Of a stretch of 64,000 bases of DNA, positions 1-8,294 are shown in pieces. The stretch is from JBFONV01 sp040779335 (GTDB taxonomy: Bacteria; Pseudomonadota; Gammaproteobacteria; Enterobacterales; Alteromonadaceae). The stretch spans positions 620,001 through 684,000 of the forward strand of contig JBFONV010000001.1 of the NCBI GenBank assembly GCA_040779335.1. Direction: 5' to 3'. The notes below the pieces were generated by a model. That model had not been told where the DNA came from and made no database searches. It saw only the letters and a program-made list of their open reading frames with translations. The position numbers were made by a program, and so were the translations under genes. Numbering within the stretch: the first letter of the stretch is position 1; each line of letters begins with the position of its first letter.

Positions 1-678
1 TTATCTTTTACAGCCAAAGATGGCGAAATTACTGGAATTTTAGGTCCGAATGGCGCAGGTAAAACTACTTGTTTACGTACCCTTTACGGCTTGTTACAAG
101 CCGATGAAGGTAGTGCGACTATCGATGGTATTCAAGTTAATCAACATCCGCTTGATGCTAGGAAACGTTTAGGCATATTTCCGGATAAATTTGGCTTATA
201 CGAGCGTTTAACGGCGTATGAGCAAATTGATTATTTTGCCAGTATTCACGGATTAAGTGGGGCTGAAAAGAAACAAGCGATAGAACAAGTAATAAATGAT
301 CTTGATATGCAAGATTTAGCGCATCGGAAGACTCAAGGTTTTTCACAAGGACAACGCATGAAAGTTACTTTAGCTCAGGCATTAGTCCATCAACCGCAAA
401 ATTTTGTCCTTGATGAACCAACCCGTGGTTTAGATGTAATGAGTACCCGAGTGTTGAGAAATTACCTCGCTAAGTTTAAAGCAAAAGGACATTGTATTTT
501 ATTTTCATCGCACGTGATGCAAGAGGTTGCAGCGCTATGCGATCGTGTCATTATCGTTGCCAATGGACAATTGGCGGCAGAAGGAACACCACAAGAGCTT
601 TGCCAGTTAGCGGGTGAGGAACATTTAGAAGATGCTTTTGTTAAGCTCATTGGTTCGGATGAAGGAGTAGCGGCATGA
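1..678 (+). CDS. natA: NatA-like ABC transporter ATP-binding protein (5' truncated)
   Basis: The open frame enters the window at base 1, so the N-terminus is missing. It is the nucleotide-binding subunit of an ABC exporter that would energise the adjacent permease from the cytoplasmic side. The Walker A motif GPNGAGKTT is encoded at about bases 46-72, the signature-like segment FSQGQRMKVTLAQ follows, then Walker B FVLDEPTRGLD and the H-loop LFSSHV. The 3' end overlaps the next gene in an ATGATG junction, so the two are translationally coupled. Pairing with an ABC-2 permease carrying a large external loop fits the NatAB sodium-extrusion family. The substrate is inferred; a drug or other solute exporter is also possible. 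Confidence 0.85.
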   Translation, partial: LSFTAKDGEITGILGPNGAGKTTCLRTLYGLLQADEGSATIDGIQVNQHPLDARKRLGIFPDKFGLYERLTAYEQIDYFASIHGLSGAEKKQAIEQVINDLDMQDLAHRKTQGFSQGQRMKVTLAQALVHQPQNFVLDEPTRGLDVMSTRVLRNYLAKFKAKGHCILFSSHVMQEVAALCDRVIIVANGQLAAEGTPQELCQLAGEEHLEDAFVKLIGSDEGVAA

Positions 679-1838
679 TGCAGTTTAAGGCATTAATATT
701 AAAGGAATATAAAGAAGCATTTAGAGACAAGCGTGCGTTAATGGTTGCGATGATGATGGCCGTATTAGCACCGGTGATGATCTTTGCTTTGTCAAAAACC
801 ATGATCAAAGAATTGGTCGAAACCCCGCCAATATACATGAAAGTTACAGGGGCAGAGTTTGCGCCTAAATTAATACAGGCATTTAAACGTGAAAATATCT
901 TATTGTTTTCGCAAGTACCCGACAATGACAGAGCCTTATGGGATGAACGCAATATAGCATTTACCATACCGAGCAACTTTGCCGAAAACATGGTGCAAGG
1001 GCGTAGCATCGAGTTGATCTTGCGCACCGATTACAGCGATAAAGCTATGAATGCGCCGCTCAAACGAATTAAAAATGTGATACAAGACTTCTCTCAACAG
1101 ATAGGCATTAAGCGCATTCTTGTGCGTGGGATTGATGTTAAGCTATTACAGCCAGTGAAGTTAATTGAGCAAGACACTGCGTTGCCAAGTAGTAATGCAG
1201 TATTTATATCGACAATATTAGGACTGTATGTCTTGATGGCGGCATTTATGTCTGGGCTTTCTGTCGCTATTGATAGCAGTGCGGGTGAACGTGAACGCAA
1301 CGTTTTAGAAATGCTGTTATGCCAACCTGTTAGCACCCTCAAAATTGTCTTAGCAAAGTTATGCTGTGCCAGCACTATATCAATTATTGGGGTTGTTTTA
1401 ACCTTAGTACTAACCTCTGTTTCTGTCGGTTTTGTCGATTTAAGTAAAATTGGCGCAACTTTCAATTTAGATGTCTTTACTGTCGTTACACTTATAATTA
1501 TGTTGTTGCCGATTTGTTTCTTTGCCTCGGCGTTACAGTTGTTTGTTTCCTTTCAGGCGAAAAGTTTTAAAGAAGCGCAGTCTACGGTCAGTATGATCAT
1601 TATGTTGCCTGCGATGATCCCCGTTGCATTGATGTTTATCGATGATAAACCTAAGTGGTTAGATTGGTTACCTGTTTCTGGACAATCATTATTAATGGAA
1701 GATCTATTTAAAGGCTTACCTGTTAATTGGCAGGCGGTGGCTGCAACAGGGTTAGTAACGATAATCATCACTATTGCCTTAGTGCTTAGGTTATCAACCC
1801 AGTTGAAGTCTGAAAAAGTAGTACTCGCCTTAAGTTAA
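675..1838 (+). CDS. natB: NatB-like ABC-2 type permease
   Basis: This 387-residue inner-membrane protein is the permease partner of the upstream ATPase. It has one N-terminal membrane segment (about residues 20-40), a long extracytoplasmic region (about 45-170), then five or so hydrophobic segments towards the C-terminus. That is the layout of ABC-2 permeases of the NatB/YhaP type. The motif GERERNVLEMLLCQPVS at the start of the membrane domain is typical of the family. Its start overlaps the end of the ATPase gene, and a strong hairpin terminator follows, so the pair forms a closed transcription unit. Sodium export is a family-level inference. Confidence 0.8.
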   Translation: MMQFKALILKEYKEAFRDKRALMVAMMMAVLAPVMIFALSKTMIKELVETPPIYMKVTGAEFAPKLIQAFKRENILLFSQVPDNDRALWDERNIAFTIPSNFAENMVQGRSIELILRTDYSDKAMNAPLKRIKNVIQDFSQQIGIKRILVRGIDVKLLQPVKLIEQDTALPSSNAVFISTILGLYVLMAAFMSGLSVAIDSSAGERERNVLEMLLCQPVSTLKIVLAKLCCASTISIIGVVLTLVLTSVSVGFVDLSKIGATFNLDVFTVVTLIIMLLPICFFASALQLFVSFQAKSFKEAQSTVSMIIMLPAMIPVALMFIDDKPKWLDWLPVSGQSLLMEDLFKGLPVNWQAVAATGLVTIIITIALVLRLSTQLKSEKVVLALS

Positions 1839-1860
1839 CAATTTGATAGCATATACAAAA

Positions 1861-1895
1861 GTGTAAAGCCGAACGGGATGCGGCTTTACACACTT
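1861..1895 (+). terminator. Rho-independent terminator after natAB
   Basis: A perfect 11-bp stem (GTGTAAAGCCG, bases 1861-1871, pairing with 1880-1890) has a 9-base loop. An AT-rich tail follows, just after the permease stop codon. Confidence 0.75.
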
Positions 1896-1927
1896 TATTA
1901 AAATAATTTAGGCAAAAGGACAATGGC

Positions 1928-2443
1928 TTGAACCATCAGCAAACATTTACACTGTGGTTAACTGAGTACGAAAAAATGCTTCGTCATATTATTGTTGGTT
2001 TTGAAGCAAAACCTGCCTTGCAAGATGAACTCTTTCAAGAAATCGCATTAAATATTTGGAAAGCATTACCTGGTTTTCGACAAGATGCCAGTGCAAAAAC
2101 ATTTGTCGCACGTATCGCCCATAATGTTTTGGCAACTCATGTGGCTAAATCGGTGCGAACGGTGAAAGCAGATCAAGACATCGATGCCGTCTGTGCGACT
2201 GACGAAGCGCCATTAAGCAATCATTCAACCCCTTATCAGGCACTGGATCAACGCCAAAGACAGCAGCGATTATCACACGCTATTAGGCAGTTAAAACTTG
2301 ATCAGCAACAAGTGATCACTTTGGCATTAGAAGGGATGAGTTACCTTGAAATTGCCGACACATTGTCGATCACTACTAATTTAGTTGGCGTACGTTTACA
2401 ACGAGCAAAAGCCTCGCTCACTGAGCTTTTGGAGGTATCATGA
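1928..2443 (+). CDS. ECF-like RNA polymerase sigma factor
   Basis: The 171-residue product has the two-domain plan of small sigma-70-family factors. Region 2 lies around residues 30-75 (FQEIALNIWKALPGF, then TFVARIAHNVLATHV). Region 4 lies around 115-165, with the helix-turn-helix segment MSYLEIADTLSITTNLVGVR. I chose the TTG at 1928 because AGGA at 1917-1920 is correctly spaced; the next ATG would cut into region 2. The stop overlaps the next start (ATGA), so the membrane protein downstream is co-translated and is the obvious candidate partner. Target promoters are unknown. Confidence 0.85.
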   Translation: MNHQQTFTLWLTEYEKMLRHIIVGFEAKPALQDELFQEIALNIWKALPGFRQDASAKTFVARIAHNVLATHVAKSVRTVKADQDIDAVCATDEAPLSNHSTPYQALDQRQRQQRLSHAIRQLKLDQQQVITLALEGMSYLEIADTLSITTNLVGVRLQRAKASLTELLEVS

Positions 2444-3099
2444 CCGAAAAGAAATCCCTTGAACAACAAGCCAGCACGGCAAATGAAGATCAATTAGCAT
2501 CAGCTAACACCCATGAAAAGGCGAGCGATAACCAACCAGCACTGGATAACGAATGGTTAACGTTAGCCGAAGATTGGCAAAGCCAACCCTATGATAAGGT
2601 TGATGTAAATAAGCTACTGAAGCAAACGCAACGCCGTACACTATGGGCCAAAATGCTGTTGTTTATAGATGTGCTTTCAACACTTTTCATCATTGTGTTT
2701 TTTATCTATGGCTTATACAAAGGCGAGTGGAAAACTGCGACGTTATTTTATCTCGGTTCAGCATCCATCGCGTTTGTTTTTTATACCGCTTATGCAGTTA
2801 AGGTCAGAGTCAAATCTTGGCGCTTAATGGCGGGAGATCCTAATAAAATTGTCGAATCGGCGCTTATTGGCTGTCGCTCTTCATTACAATACATTAAGTT
2901 AATTAAATGGACATCAATACCATTATTTATTTGGCTAAATAGCTATCTATACATTATTGAGCCCGAGGTAGAAAAGTCTGTTTGGCCTGCTTTAATAATG
3001 TCCAATGGTATTATTATTGTGATGACAATAGTCTGCCATTTTATGCAAAGACAACGAGAGCGCGAGTTAAAACAATTAGAGTCTTTTCTTTCTGAATAA
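2440..3099 (+). CDS. Membrane protein coupled to the sigma factor (possible anti-sigma or sensor)
   Basis: The 219-residue protein has a hydrophilic, Glu/Gln-rich cytoplasmic N-terminus (about residues 1-65). Four hydrophobic segments follow (about 70-92, 100-120, 160-178 and 185-203), and the C-terminal tail is highly charged. It overlaps the sigma gene by four bases, which is the usual place for an anti-sigma factor. I see no zinc-binding HxxxCxxC anti-sigma motif and no recognisable enzymatic domain. The role as an anti-sigma or membrane sensor is inferred from position only. Confidence 0.6.
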   Translation: MTEKKSLEQQASTANEDQLASANTHEKASDNQPALDNEWLTLAEDWQSQPYDKVDVNKLLKQTQRRTLWAKMLLFIDVLSTLFIIVFFIYGLYKGEWKTATLFYLGSASIAFVFYTAYAVKVRVKSWRLMAGDPNKIVESALIGCRSSLQYIKLIKWTSIPLFIWLNSYLYIIEPEVEKSVWPALIMSNGIIIVMTIVCHFMQRQRERELKQLESFLSE

Positions 3100-3386
3100 T
3101 AGTTTGTTTTCATCCGATTGTTTGAATATTATTCCGCTAAGGTGTGGTTAATTTGTTTTATGTTTGTTGAATGTGTTTTTTTAATCGTTTATATTGACGA
3201 CTGAAAATAATGATTCGCTGCATGAAAACTTTTAACACACATTTTAGTGCATAAAAGATTGCTAATTGAACTAAAACTAACCGCTTTTAACATGTACTTC
3301 GGTCGCTAGTTCAGGCAAAATATGCGCAATTTTTTACTGGTTTAATTGGGACCGTTCACAATCGGTTGACCTATTGAGGAATAAAC

Positions 3387-4643
3387 ATGTTTAAACGTGA
3401 TATGAATATTGCTGACTTTGATGCTGAGCTTTATCAAGCGATGACCAATGAAGTTATTCGCCAAGAAGAGCACATTGAGTTAATCGCTTCTGAAAACTAC
3501 TGTAGCCCACGAGTTCTTGAAGCACAAGGCTCACAGCTTACCAATAAATACGCAGAAGGTTATCCGGGTAAACGTTATTACGGCGGTTGTGAATACGTTG
3601 ATGTTGCTGAACAATTAGCCATTGACCGTGCGAAAGAACTTTTTGGTGCAACCTATGCTAATGTTCAGCCACATGCAGGCTCACAAGCTAATGCGGCAGT
3701 ATTTCAAGCGTTAGTGACTCCAGGTGGAAAAGTATTAGGCATGAGTTTAGCTCATGGTGGTCACTTAACGCACGGTTCACATGTTAACTTCTCAGGTAAG
3801 TCATATGAAGCATTTCAATACGGTCTTCACCCTGAAACAGGTGATATTGACTATGATGAATTGGAACGTTTAGCGTTAGAGCATAAACCAGAAATGATCA
3901 TTGGTGGCTTTTCAGCTTTTTCTGGCATCGTAGATTGGGCTCGTATGCGTAAAATCGCCGATAAAGTTGGTGCTTATTTTATGGTTGATATGGCTCACGT
4001 TGCTGGTTTAATTGCGGCAGGTTTATATCCTAACCCTGTTCCTCATGCGCATGTAGTAACGACAACAACACACAAAACCTTAGCCGGCCCTCGTGGTGGC
4101 TTGATTGTTTCAGGCTGTGATGATGAAGATATTTACAAAAAGTTAAACAGTGCGGTATTTCCTGGCGGTCAAGGTGGACCATTAATGCACATTATCGCGG
4201 CGAAAGCAGTGGCGTTTAAAGAAGCATTAGCACCAGAGTTTAAAGAATATCAGCAAAGCGTATTAGACAATGCCAAAGCTATGGTTGCGGTATTGCAAGA
4301 GCGTGGCTATAAAGTTGTCTCTAACGGTACTGAAAACCATTTGTTATTACTTGATTTAATTGACAAAGACATTACTGGTAAAGACGCAGATGCTGCGCTT
4401 GGTCGTGCTCATATCACAGTGAATAAAAACTCTGTACCAAATGATCCACGTTCTCCTTTCGTTACATCGGGCTTACGTTTAGGGACTCCTGCTATTTCTC
4501 GTCGTGGTTTTGGTATCGAAGAAACTCAAGCGTTAACTGGCTGGATTTGTGATATTTTAGATGATATCAATAACGACGAAGTTATCGCGCAAGTGCAAGA
4601 AAACGTTAAAGCTTTATGTGCGCGTTTTCCAGTTTATGGTTAA
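3387..4643 (+). CDS. glyA: Serine hydroxymethyltransferase
   Basis: This cytoplasmic PLP enzyme interconverts serine and glycine and supplies 5,10-methylene-tetrahydrofolate. At 418 residues it matches the bacterial GlyA length almost exactly. Visible hallmarks are the N-terminal EEHIELIASENY, the cofactor-lysine segment TTTTHKTLAGPRGG near residue 230 and the C-terminal SGLRLGTPA. GAGGA lies seven bases before the ATG. It stands immediately upstream of nrdR and the riboflavin genes, a common gammaproteobacterial order, but is separated from them by its own strong terminator. Confidence 0.98.
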   Translation: MFKRDMNIADFDAELYQAMTNEVIRQEEHIELIASENYCSPRVLEAQGSQLTNKYAEGYPGKRYYGGCEYVDVAEQLAIDRAKELFGATYANVQPHAGSQANAAVFQALVTPGGKVLGMSLAHGGHLTHGSHVNFSGKSYEAFQYGLHPETGDIDYDELERLALEHKPEMIIGGFSAFSGIVDWARMRKIADKVGAYFMVDMAHVAGLIAAGLYPNPVPHAHVVTTTTHKTLAGPRGGLIVSGCDDEDIYKKLNSAVFPGGQGGPLMHIIAAKAVAFKEALAPEFKEYQQSVLDNAKAMVAVLQERGYKVVSNGTENHLLLLDLIDKDITGKDADAALGRAHITVNKNSVPNDPRSPFVTSGLRLGTPAISRRGFGIEETQALTGWICDILDDINNDEVIAQVQENVKALCARFPVYG

Positions 4644-4690
4644 GCAAAAAATAACAGCAGCTAATTTAGATTAACTGGTTGTTTTATATT

Positions 4691-4717
4691 AAAATGGTCG
4701 CATTAGCGGCCATTTTT
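4691..4717 (+). terminator. Rho-independent terminator after glyA
   Basis: An 11-bp stem (AAAATGGTCGC with GCGGCCATTTT, one G-T pair) and an ATTA loop are followed by T-rich sequence, 48 bases after the glyA stop. Confidence 0.85.
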
Positions 4718-4760
4718 AGTTTTTGGCGATAGAATTTAACGAAAAGTTCGTTGTTGTATT

Positions 4761-4784
4761 GATGTGTGAATAAAGTCACACATC
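4761..4784 (+). promoter_or_regulatory. Perfect CRP-type palindrome ahead of nrdR
   Basis: Two perfect 9-base arms (GATGTGTGA and TCACACATC) flank a 6-base spacer. The inner part is TGTGA-N6-TCACA, the exact consensus core for CRP. It ends 13 bases before the nrdR ATG and abuts the ribosome-binding site (TTGGAG). CRP or a CRP-like protein there could block transcription or initiation, or the arms could form an RNA hairpin next to the ribosome-binding site. Confidence 0.55.
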
Positions 4785-4797
4785 TTGGAGTGTAAAT

Positions 4798-5250
4798 ATG
4801 TATTGTCCTTTTTGTTCCGCGGTTGATACAAAAGTGATTGATTCACGTCTTGTTTCTGATGGTCATCAAATTAGGCGACGACGTGAATGTTTAGATTGCC
4901 ATGAGCGTTTCACTACGTTTGAGTCGGCAGAATTGGTGATGCCACGGATCATTAAAAGGGACGGTTCCCGAGAACCTTTTAATGAAGATAAAATGCGTAG
5001 TGGTTTGCTCCGCGCGCTAGAAAAACGCCCTGTCAGCATCGAAGAAATTGAACTGGCTACTAACAAGCTGAAATCCCAATTACGTGCAACTGGAGAGCGA
5101 GAAGTCTCTAGTGAAATGCTTGGCAATATCATTATGGAGCAGCTTAAACAACTCGATAAAGTCGCGTATGTGCGCTTTGCCTCTGTTTATCGCTCTTTTG
5201 AAGATATTAAAGAATTTGGTGAAGAAATCGCTAGACTTGGAGATGATTAG
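4798..5250 (+). CDS. nrdR: Transcriptional repressor NrdR
   Basis: NrdR is the nucleotide-sensing repressor of ribonucleotide reductase genes. The 150-residue length is standard. The N-terminal zinc ribbon is complete, with CPFC at residues 3-6 and CLDC near 31-34. It is followed by the ATP-cone domain (RIIKRDGSREPFNEDKMRSG). It is the first gene of a compact run with ribD, only three bases before the ribD GTG. A CRP-type palindrome sits directly upstream. No NrdR-box pair was recognised in this window. Confidence 0.97.
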   Translation: MYCPFCSAVDTKVIDSRLVSDGHQIRRRRECLDCHERFTTFESAELVMPRIIKRDGSREPFNEDKMRSGLLRALEKRPVSIEEIELATNKLKSQLRATGEREVSSEMLGNIIMEQLKQLDKVAYVRFASVYRSFEDIKEFGEEIARLGDD

Positions 5251-5253
5251 CAA

Positions 5254-6420
5254 GTGACTGGCTCAAAAATCGATAGTCAATCAACCACATTTTCTGCTGA
5301 TGAGTATCAGTATATGCAACGCGCTATTTCGCTTGCTAAACGAGGGCATTTTACCACGTCGCCGAATCCGCGTGTTGGCTGTGTTCTAGTTAAAAACAAT
5401 CAGATCGTTGGTGAAGGCTATCATATAAAAGCAGGCGATGGACACGCTGAAGTGAATGCGTTGCGTATGGCTGGTGATCAGGCTGCTGGTGCGACGGCCT
5501 ATGTCACCCTTGAACCTTGTAGTCACCATGGCAGAACCCCACCATGTGCACAAGCCTTGATTAACGCTAACGTTGCTCAGGTGATTGCTGCTATGGAAGA
5601 TCCAAATCCACAAGTCTCTGGCCAAGGCATGAAAATGCTTAAAGCGGCTGGCATCGCCACAAAAACAGGTCTGCTTGAAAACGATGCGCGGACGCTTAAT
5701 GTTGGCTTTATCATGTTGATGACAAAAAAGCGTCCTTTCGTACGCTGTAAATTAGCATCGAGTTTAGATGGTAAAACCGCGATGGCAAGTGGTGAAAGCA
5801 AGTGGATCACATCAGCTGCCGCCAGACGTGATGTACAGAGATTACGTGCACAAAGCTGTGCAATAATCGCTGGCGCAGACAGTATTATCATGGATCAGGC
5901 AAAAATGACGGTACGTTGGTCTGAGTTAGGGCAACCACAAGAAGATTATGCCGAACAAGATATTCGTCAACCTGTGCGCGTTATTATAGATAGCCGAAAT
6001 AGGCTTACACCTGATTTAGCTGTGTTTCAATATGACTCACCAATAATTTTAATTAGAAGTACTATTGAAAACTTACTTACTTGGCCTCATTTTGTAGAGC
6101 AGGTGCAAGTACCGTTAAAAACCACGGTTGATGGGCAAGATAAAACTGACTTACATGCATTGTTGGCATTGTTAGGCGCTCGAGGCATAAATGATGTGTT
6201 AGTCGAGTCTGGCGCGACACTGGCCGGCGCATTTTTTTCAGAAAATTTAGTCGATGAACTAATATTATATCAGGCGCCAATGCTACTGGGCGCTGAGGGC
6301 AAAAGTTTAGTTAATATGCCTGATGTAACATTGTTAGCCCAAGCCAAACAGTTAAAAATAAATGATATTCGTATGGTAGGTTCTGACGTACGTATCACCG
6401 CCGCGGCAAGAGAGAGTTAA
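5254..6420 (+). CDS. ribD: Bifunctional riboflavin deaminase/reductase RibD
   Basis: RibD performs the second and third steps of riboflavin synthesis: pyrimidine deamination, then NADPH-dependent side-chain reduction. The N-terminal deaminase domain shows HAEVNAL and PCSHHGRTPPCAQAL, which carry the zinc ligands and the catalytic glutamate. The C-terminal reductase domain begins around residue 160 (RPFVRCKLASSLDGKTA). The start is GTG at 5254, downstream of GGAG inside the end of nrdR. At 388 residues it is slightly longer than the E. coli enzyme. It is in an operon with ribE, two bases downstream. Confidence 0.96.
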   Translation: MTGSKIDSQSTTFSADEYQYMQRAISLAKRGHFTTSPNPRVGCVLVKNNQIVGEGYHIKAGDGHAEVNALRMAGDQAAGATAYVTLEPCSHHGRTPPCAQALINANVAQVIAAMEDPNPQVSGQGMKMLKAAGIATKTGLLENDARTLNVGFIMLMTKKRPFVRCKLASSLDGKTAMASGESKWITSAAARRDVQRLRAQSCAIIAGADSIIMDQAKMTVRWSELGQPQEDYAEQDIRQPVRVIIDSRNRLTPDLAVFQYDSPIILIRSTIENLLTWPHFVEQVQVPLKTTVDGQDKTDLHALLALLGARGINDVLVESGATLAGAFFSENLVDELILYQAPMLLGAEGKSLVNMPDVTLLAQAKQLKINDIRMVGSDVRITAAARES

Positions 6421-6422
6421 GT

Positions 6423-7094
6423 ATGTTTACCGGAATAATTGAGGCCGTTGGTCGTATTAAGGCAATAAAAGCAAGTAGCAACGGTGCGCGTATAGATATT
6501 GATACCGCTTCGCTCGATATGAATGATGTCAAGCTGGGCGATTCTATTGCCACCAATGGTGTCTGTTTAACCGTAATAAGCTTTGATAAAAGCCATTTTA
6601 GTGCTGATGTTTCTAGTGAAACGTTAGCGCGCACTGGGCTAGGCTCTTATGGTGTTGGCCAAGCGGTTAATTTAGAAAAAGCTATGTTACCGACCACGCG
6701 CTTCGGTGGTCATATGGTTTCTGGGCACGTTGATGCGGTTGTTGAAATTCTAGCAATAAAAAATCGCGGTAATAGCATCGATTACTGGTTACAAATGCCC
6801 GCAGAACTTGCTCCCTATATTGCAGAAAAAGGTTCAATCACCATTGATGGTGTCAGCTTAACGGTTAATGCTCTTAGTGACGATAAATTTCGTCTGACCA
6901 TAGTTCCACATACCACAGCACAAACTATTATTAGCCAGTATAAAACTGGCATGCGTGTCAATATTGAAGTTGATCTTATTGCGCGTTATATCGAACGTTT
7001 GTTATTAAAACAAACGGCCAATCAGTCAGAGTCCAAAGCGTCATCTGGCATTACCGAGGCCTTGCTGATGCGCTCTGGCTTCATAAAAAATTAA
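6423..7094 (+). CDS. ribE: Riboflavin synthase alpha subunit
   Basis: This enzyme dismutates two lumazine molecules to riboflavin. The characteristic start MFTGIIEAVGRI and two tandem lumazine-binding repeats are visible (first about residues 1-95, second beginning near GGHMVSGHVDAVVEI). At 223 residues it is a little longer than usual because of a polar C-terminal tail. It sits two bases after ribD and nine bases before ribBA, so it shares their transcript. E. coli calls this gene ribC. Confidence 0.95.
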   Translation: MFTGIIEAVGRIKAIKASSNGARIDIDTASLDMNDVKLGDSIATNGVCLTVISFDKSHFSADVSSETLARTGLGSYGVGQAVNLEKAMLPTTRFGGHMVSGHVDAVVEILAIKNRGNSIDYWLQMPAELAPYIAEKGSITIDGVSLTVNALSDDKFRLTIVPHTTAQTIISQYKTGMRVNIEVDLIARYIERLLLKQTANQSESKASSGITEALLMRSGFIKN

Positions 7095-7103
7095 GAGGTT
7101 GTC

Positions 7104-8213
7104 ATGCAGTTAAATACTCCCCAAGAAATAATCGACGATATTGCCCTGGGTAAGATGGTTATTTTGATGGATGATGAAGATCGTGAAAATGAAGGCGATT
7201 TCATTATGGCTGCGGAGAAGGTTACGCCTGAAGCGATTAACTTTATGGCGACTTATGGGCGAGGGTTGATCTGTTTGCCTATGTCAAGAGAGCGCTGCGA
7301 ACGACTAAATTTGCCTTTGATGGTTGATAAAAATGACGCACAATTTACCACTAATTTTACCGTGTCAATTGAAGCGGCAGAAGGAGTGACAACGGGGATT
7401 TCAGCAGCAGATAGAGCCACAACAGTTCTGGCAGCGGTGGCTAAAGATGCAGATCAAAATTCTATTGTTCAACCGGGTCATATCTTTCCGTTGATCGCTA
7501 AAGATGGCGGGGTATTAAATCGCGCAGGTCATACAGAAGCTGGTGTCGATCTAGCCCGTTTGGCTGGTTTAGAGCCAGCATCGGTAATTGTTGAAATTCT
7601 TAATGAAGACGGCACCATGGCGCGCCGTCCTGATTTGGAAGTCATCGCGCAAAAACACGGTTTAAAAATGGGCACAATTGCCGATTTGATTGAGTACCGT
7701 AATGCGAATGAAACCACGATAGAAAGAGTCTCTCAGTGTAAATTACCAACCGCATTTGGTGATTTTGATCTCACGGTATTTAAAGACACGATTGATGGTC
7801 AAGCACACTTTGCCTTAACTAAGGGCGATATTAGACCAGAAGTACCGACATTAGTGCGGGTACATTTAGAAAACACCTTCCGTGATTTATTATTTAGTCA
7901 GCGTGAGAGCGTGGCAAAATGGCCAATAGGTAATGCCTTACAGAGGATCTCTGAAGAAGGAGGGGTATTGGTGTTGCTTGGTAAACATGAATCGCCCATG
8001 GAATTGATCGCACAGGTGCAAAAATATGCCAAGCTCGATGCGGGCGAAACAGTTAAAGAAGTGAAACGTCACGTTGGCTCGCGCAATGTTGGGGTAGGCT
8101 CACAAATCTTGGCAAATTTAGGGGTGAGCAAAATGCGTTTATTAAGCTCACAAACTAAATACCATTCACTATCTGGCTTTGGCTTAGAAGTGGTTGAATA
8201 TATTTCAGAGTAA
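7104..8213 (+). CDS. ribBA: 3,4-dihydroxy-2-butanone-4-phosphate synthase with a degenerate GTP cyclohydrolase II domain
   Basis: The N-terminal half (about residues 1-205) is a complete DHBP synthase: DDEDRENEGDFIMAAE supplies the acidic metal site, and GHIFPL and RAGHTEA are present. The C-terminal half aligns in position with GTP cyclohydrolase II, but the region where the zinc cysteines should lie reads VRVHLENTFRDLLF and lacks them. The arginine/tyrosine active-site pattern is also absent. The protein therefore probably makes only the four-carbon riboflavin precursor, and a genuine RibA must exist elsewhere. GAGG precedes the ATG at 7104. ribH and nusB, often next in line, are not present downstream. 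Confidence 0.93.
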   Translation: MQLNTPQEIIDDIALGKMVILMDDEDRENEGDFIMAAEKVTPEAINFMATYGRGLICLPMSRERCERLNLPLMVDKNDAQFTTNFTVSIEAAEGVTTGISAADRATTVLAAVAKDADQNSIVQPGHIFPLIAKDGGVLNRAGHTEAGVDLARLAGLEPASVIVEILNEDGTMARRPDLEVIAQKHGLKMGTIADLIEYRNANETTIERVSQCKLPTAFGDFDLTVFKDTIDGQAHFALTKGDIRPEVPTLVRVHLENTFRDLLFSQRESVAKWPIGNALQRISEEGGVLVLLGKHESPMELIAQVQKYAKLDAGETVKEVKRHVGSRNVGVGSQILANLGVSKMRLLSSQTKYHSLSGFGLEVVEYISE

Positions 8214-8236
8214 TATTGTTTACATCTCATTAAATT

Positions 8237-8272
8237 AAGGCGCAGCAAAGCTTAATTTGTCGCGCTTTTTTT
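8237..8272 (+). terminator. Terminator of the nrdR-rib operon
   Basis: An imperfect 13-bp stem (8237-8249 with 8256-8268, one mismatch and two G-T pairs) is followed by a run of Ts. It lies between the convergent ribBA and amidase genes. Confidence 0.7.
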
Positions 8273-8294
8273 ATATCGCTTATTAATAATGGTA

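Noticed and set aside
647..1027. 126-codon frame opposite natB
   Set aside because: It is antisense to a well-supported permease gene and has no domain or start signal.
3352..3369. ACCG-N8-CGGT inverted repeat upstream of glyA as a PurR operator
   Set aside because: The arms are only four bases and do not match the PurR consensus, so no regulatory call was made.
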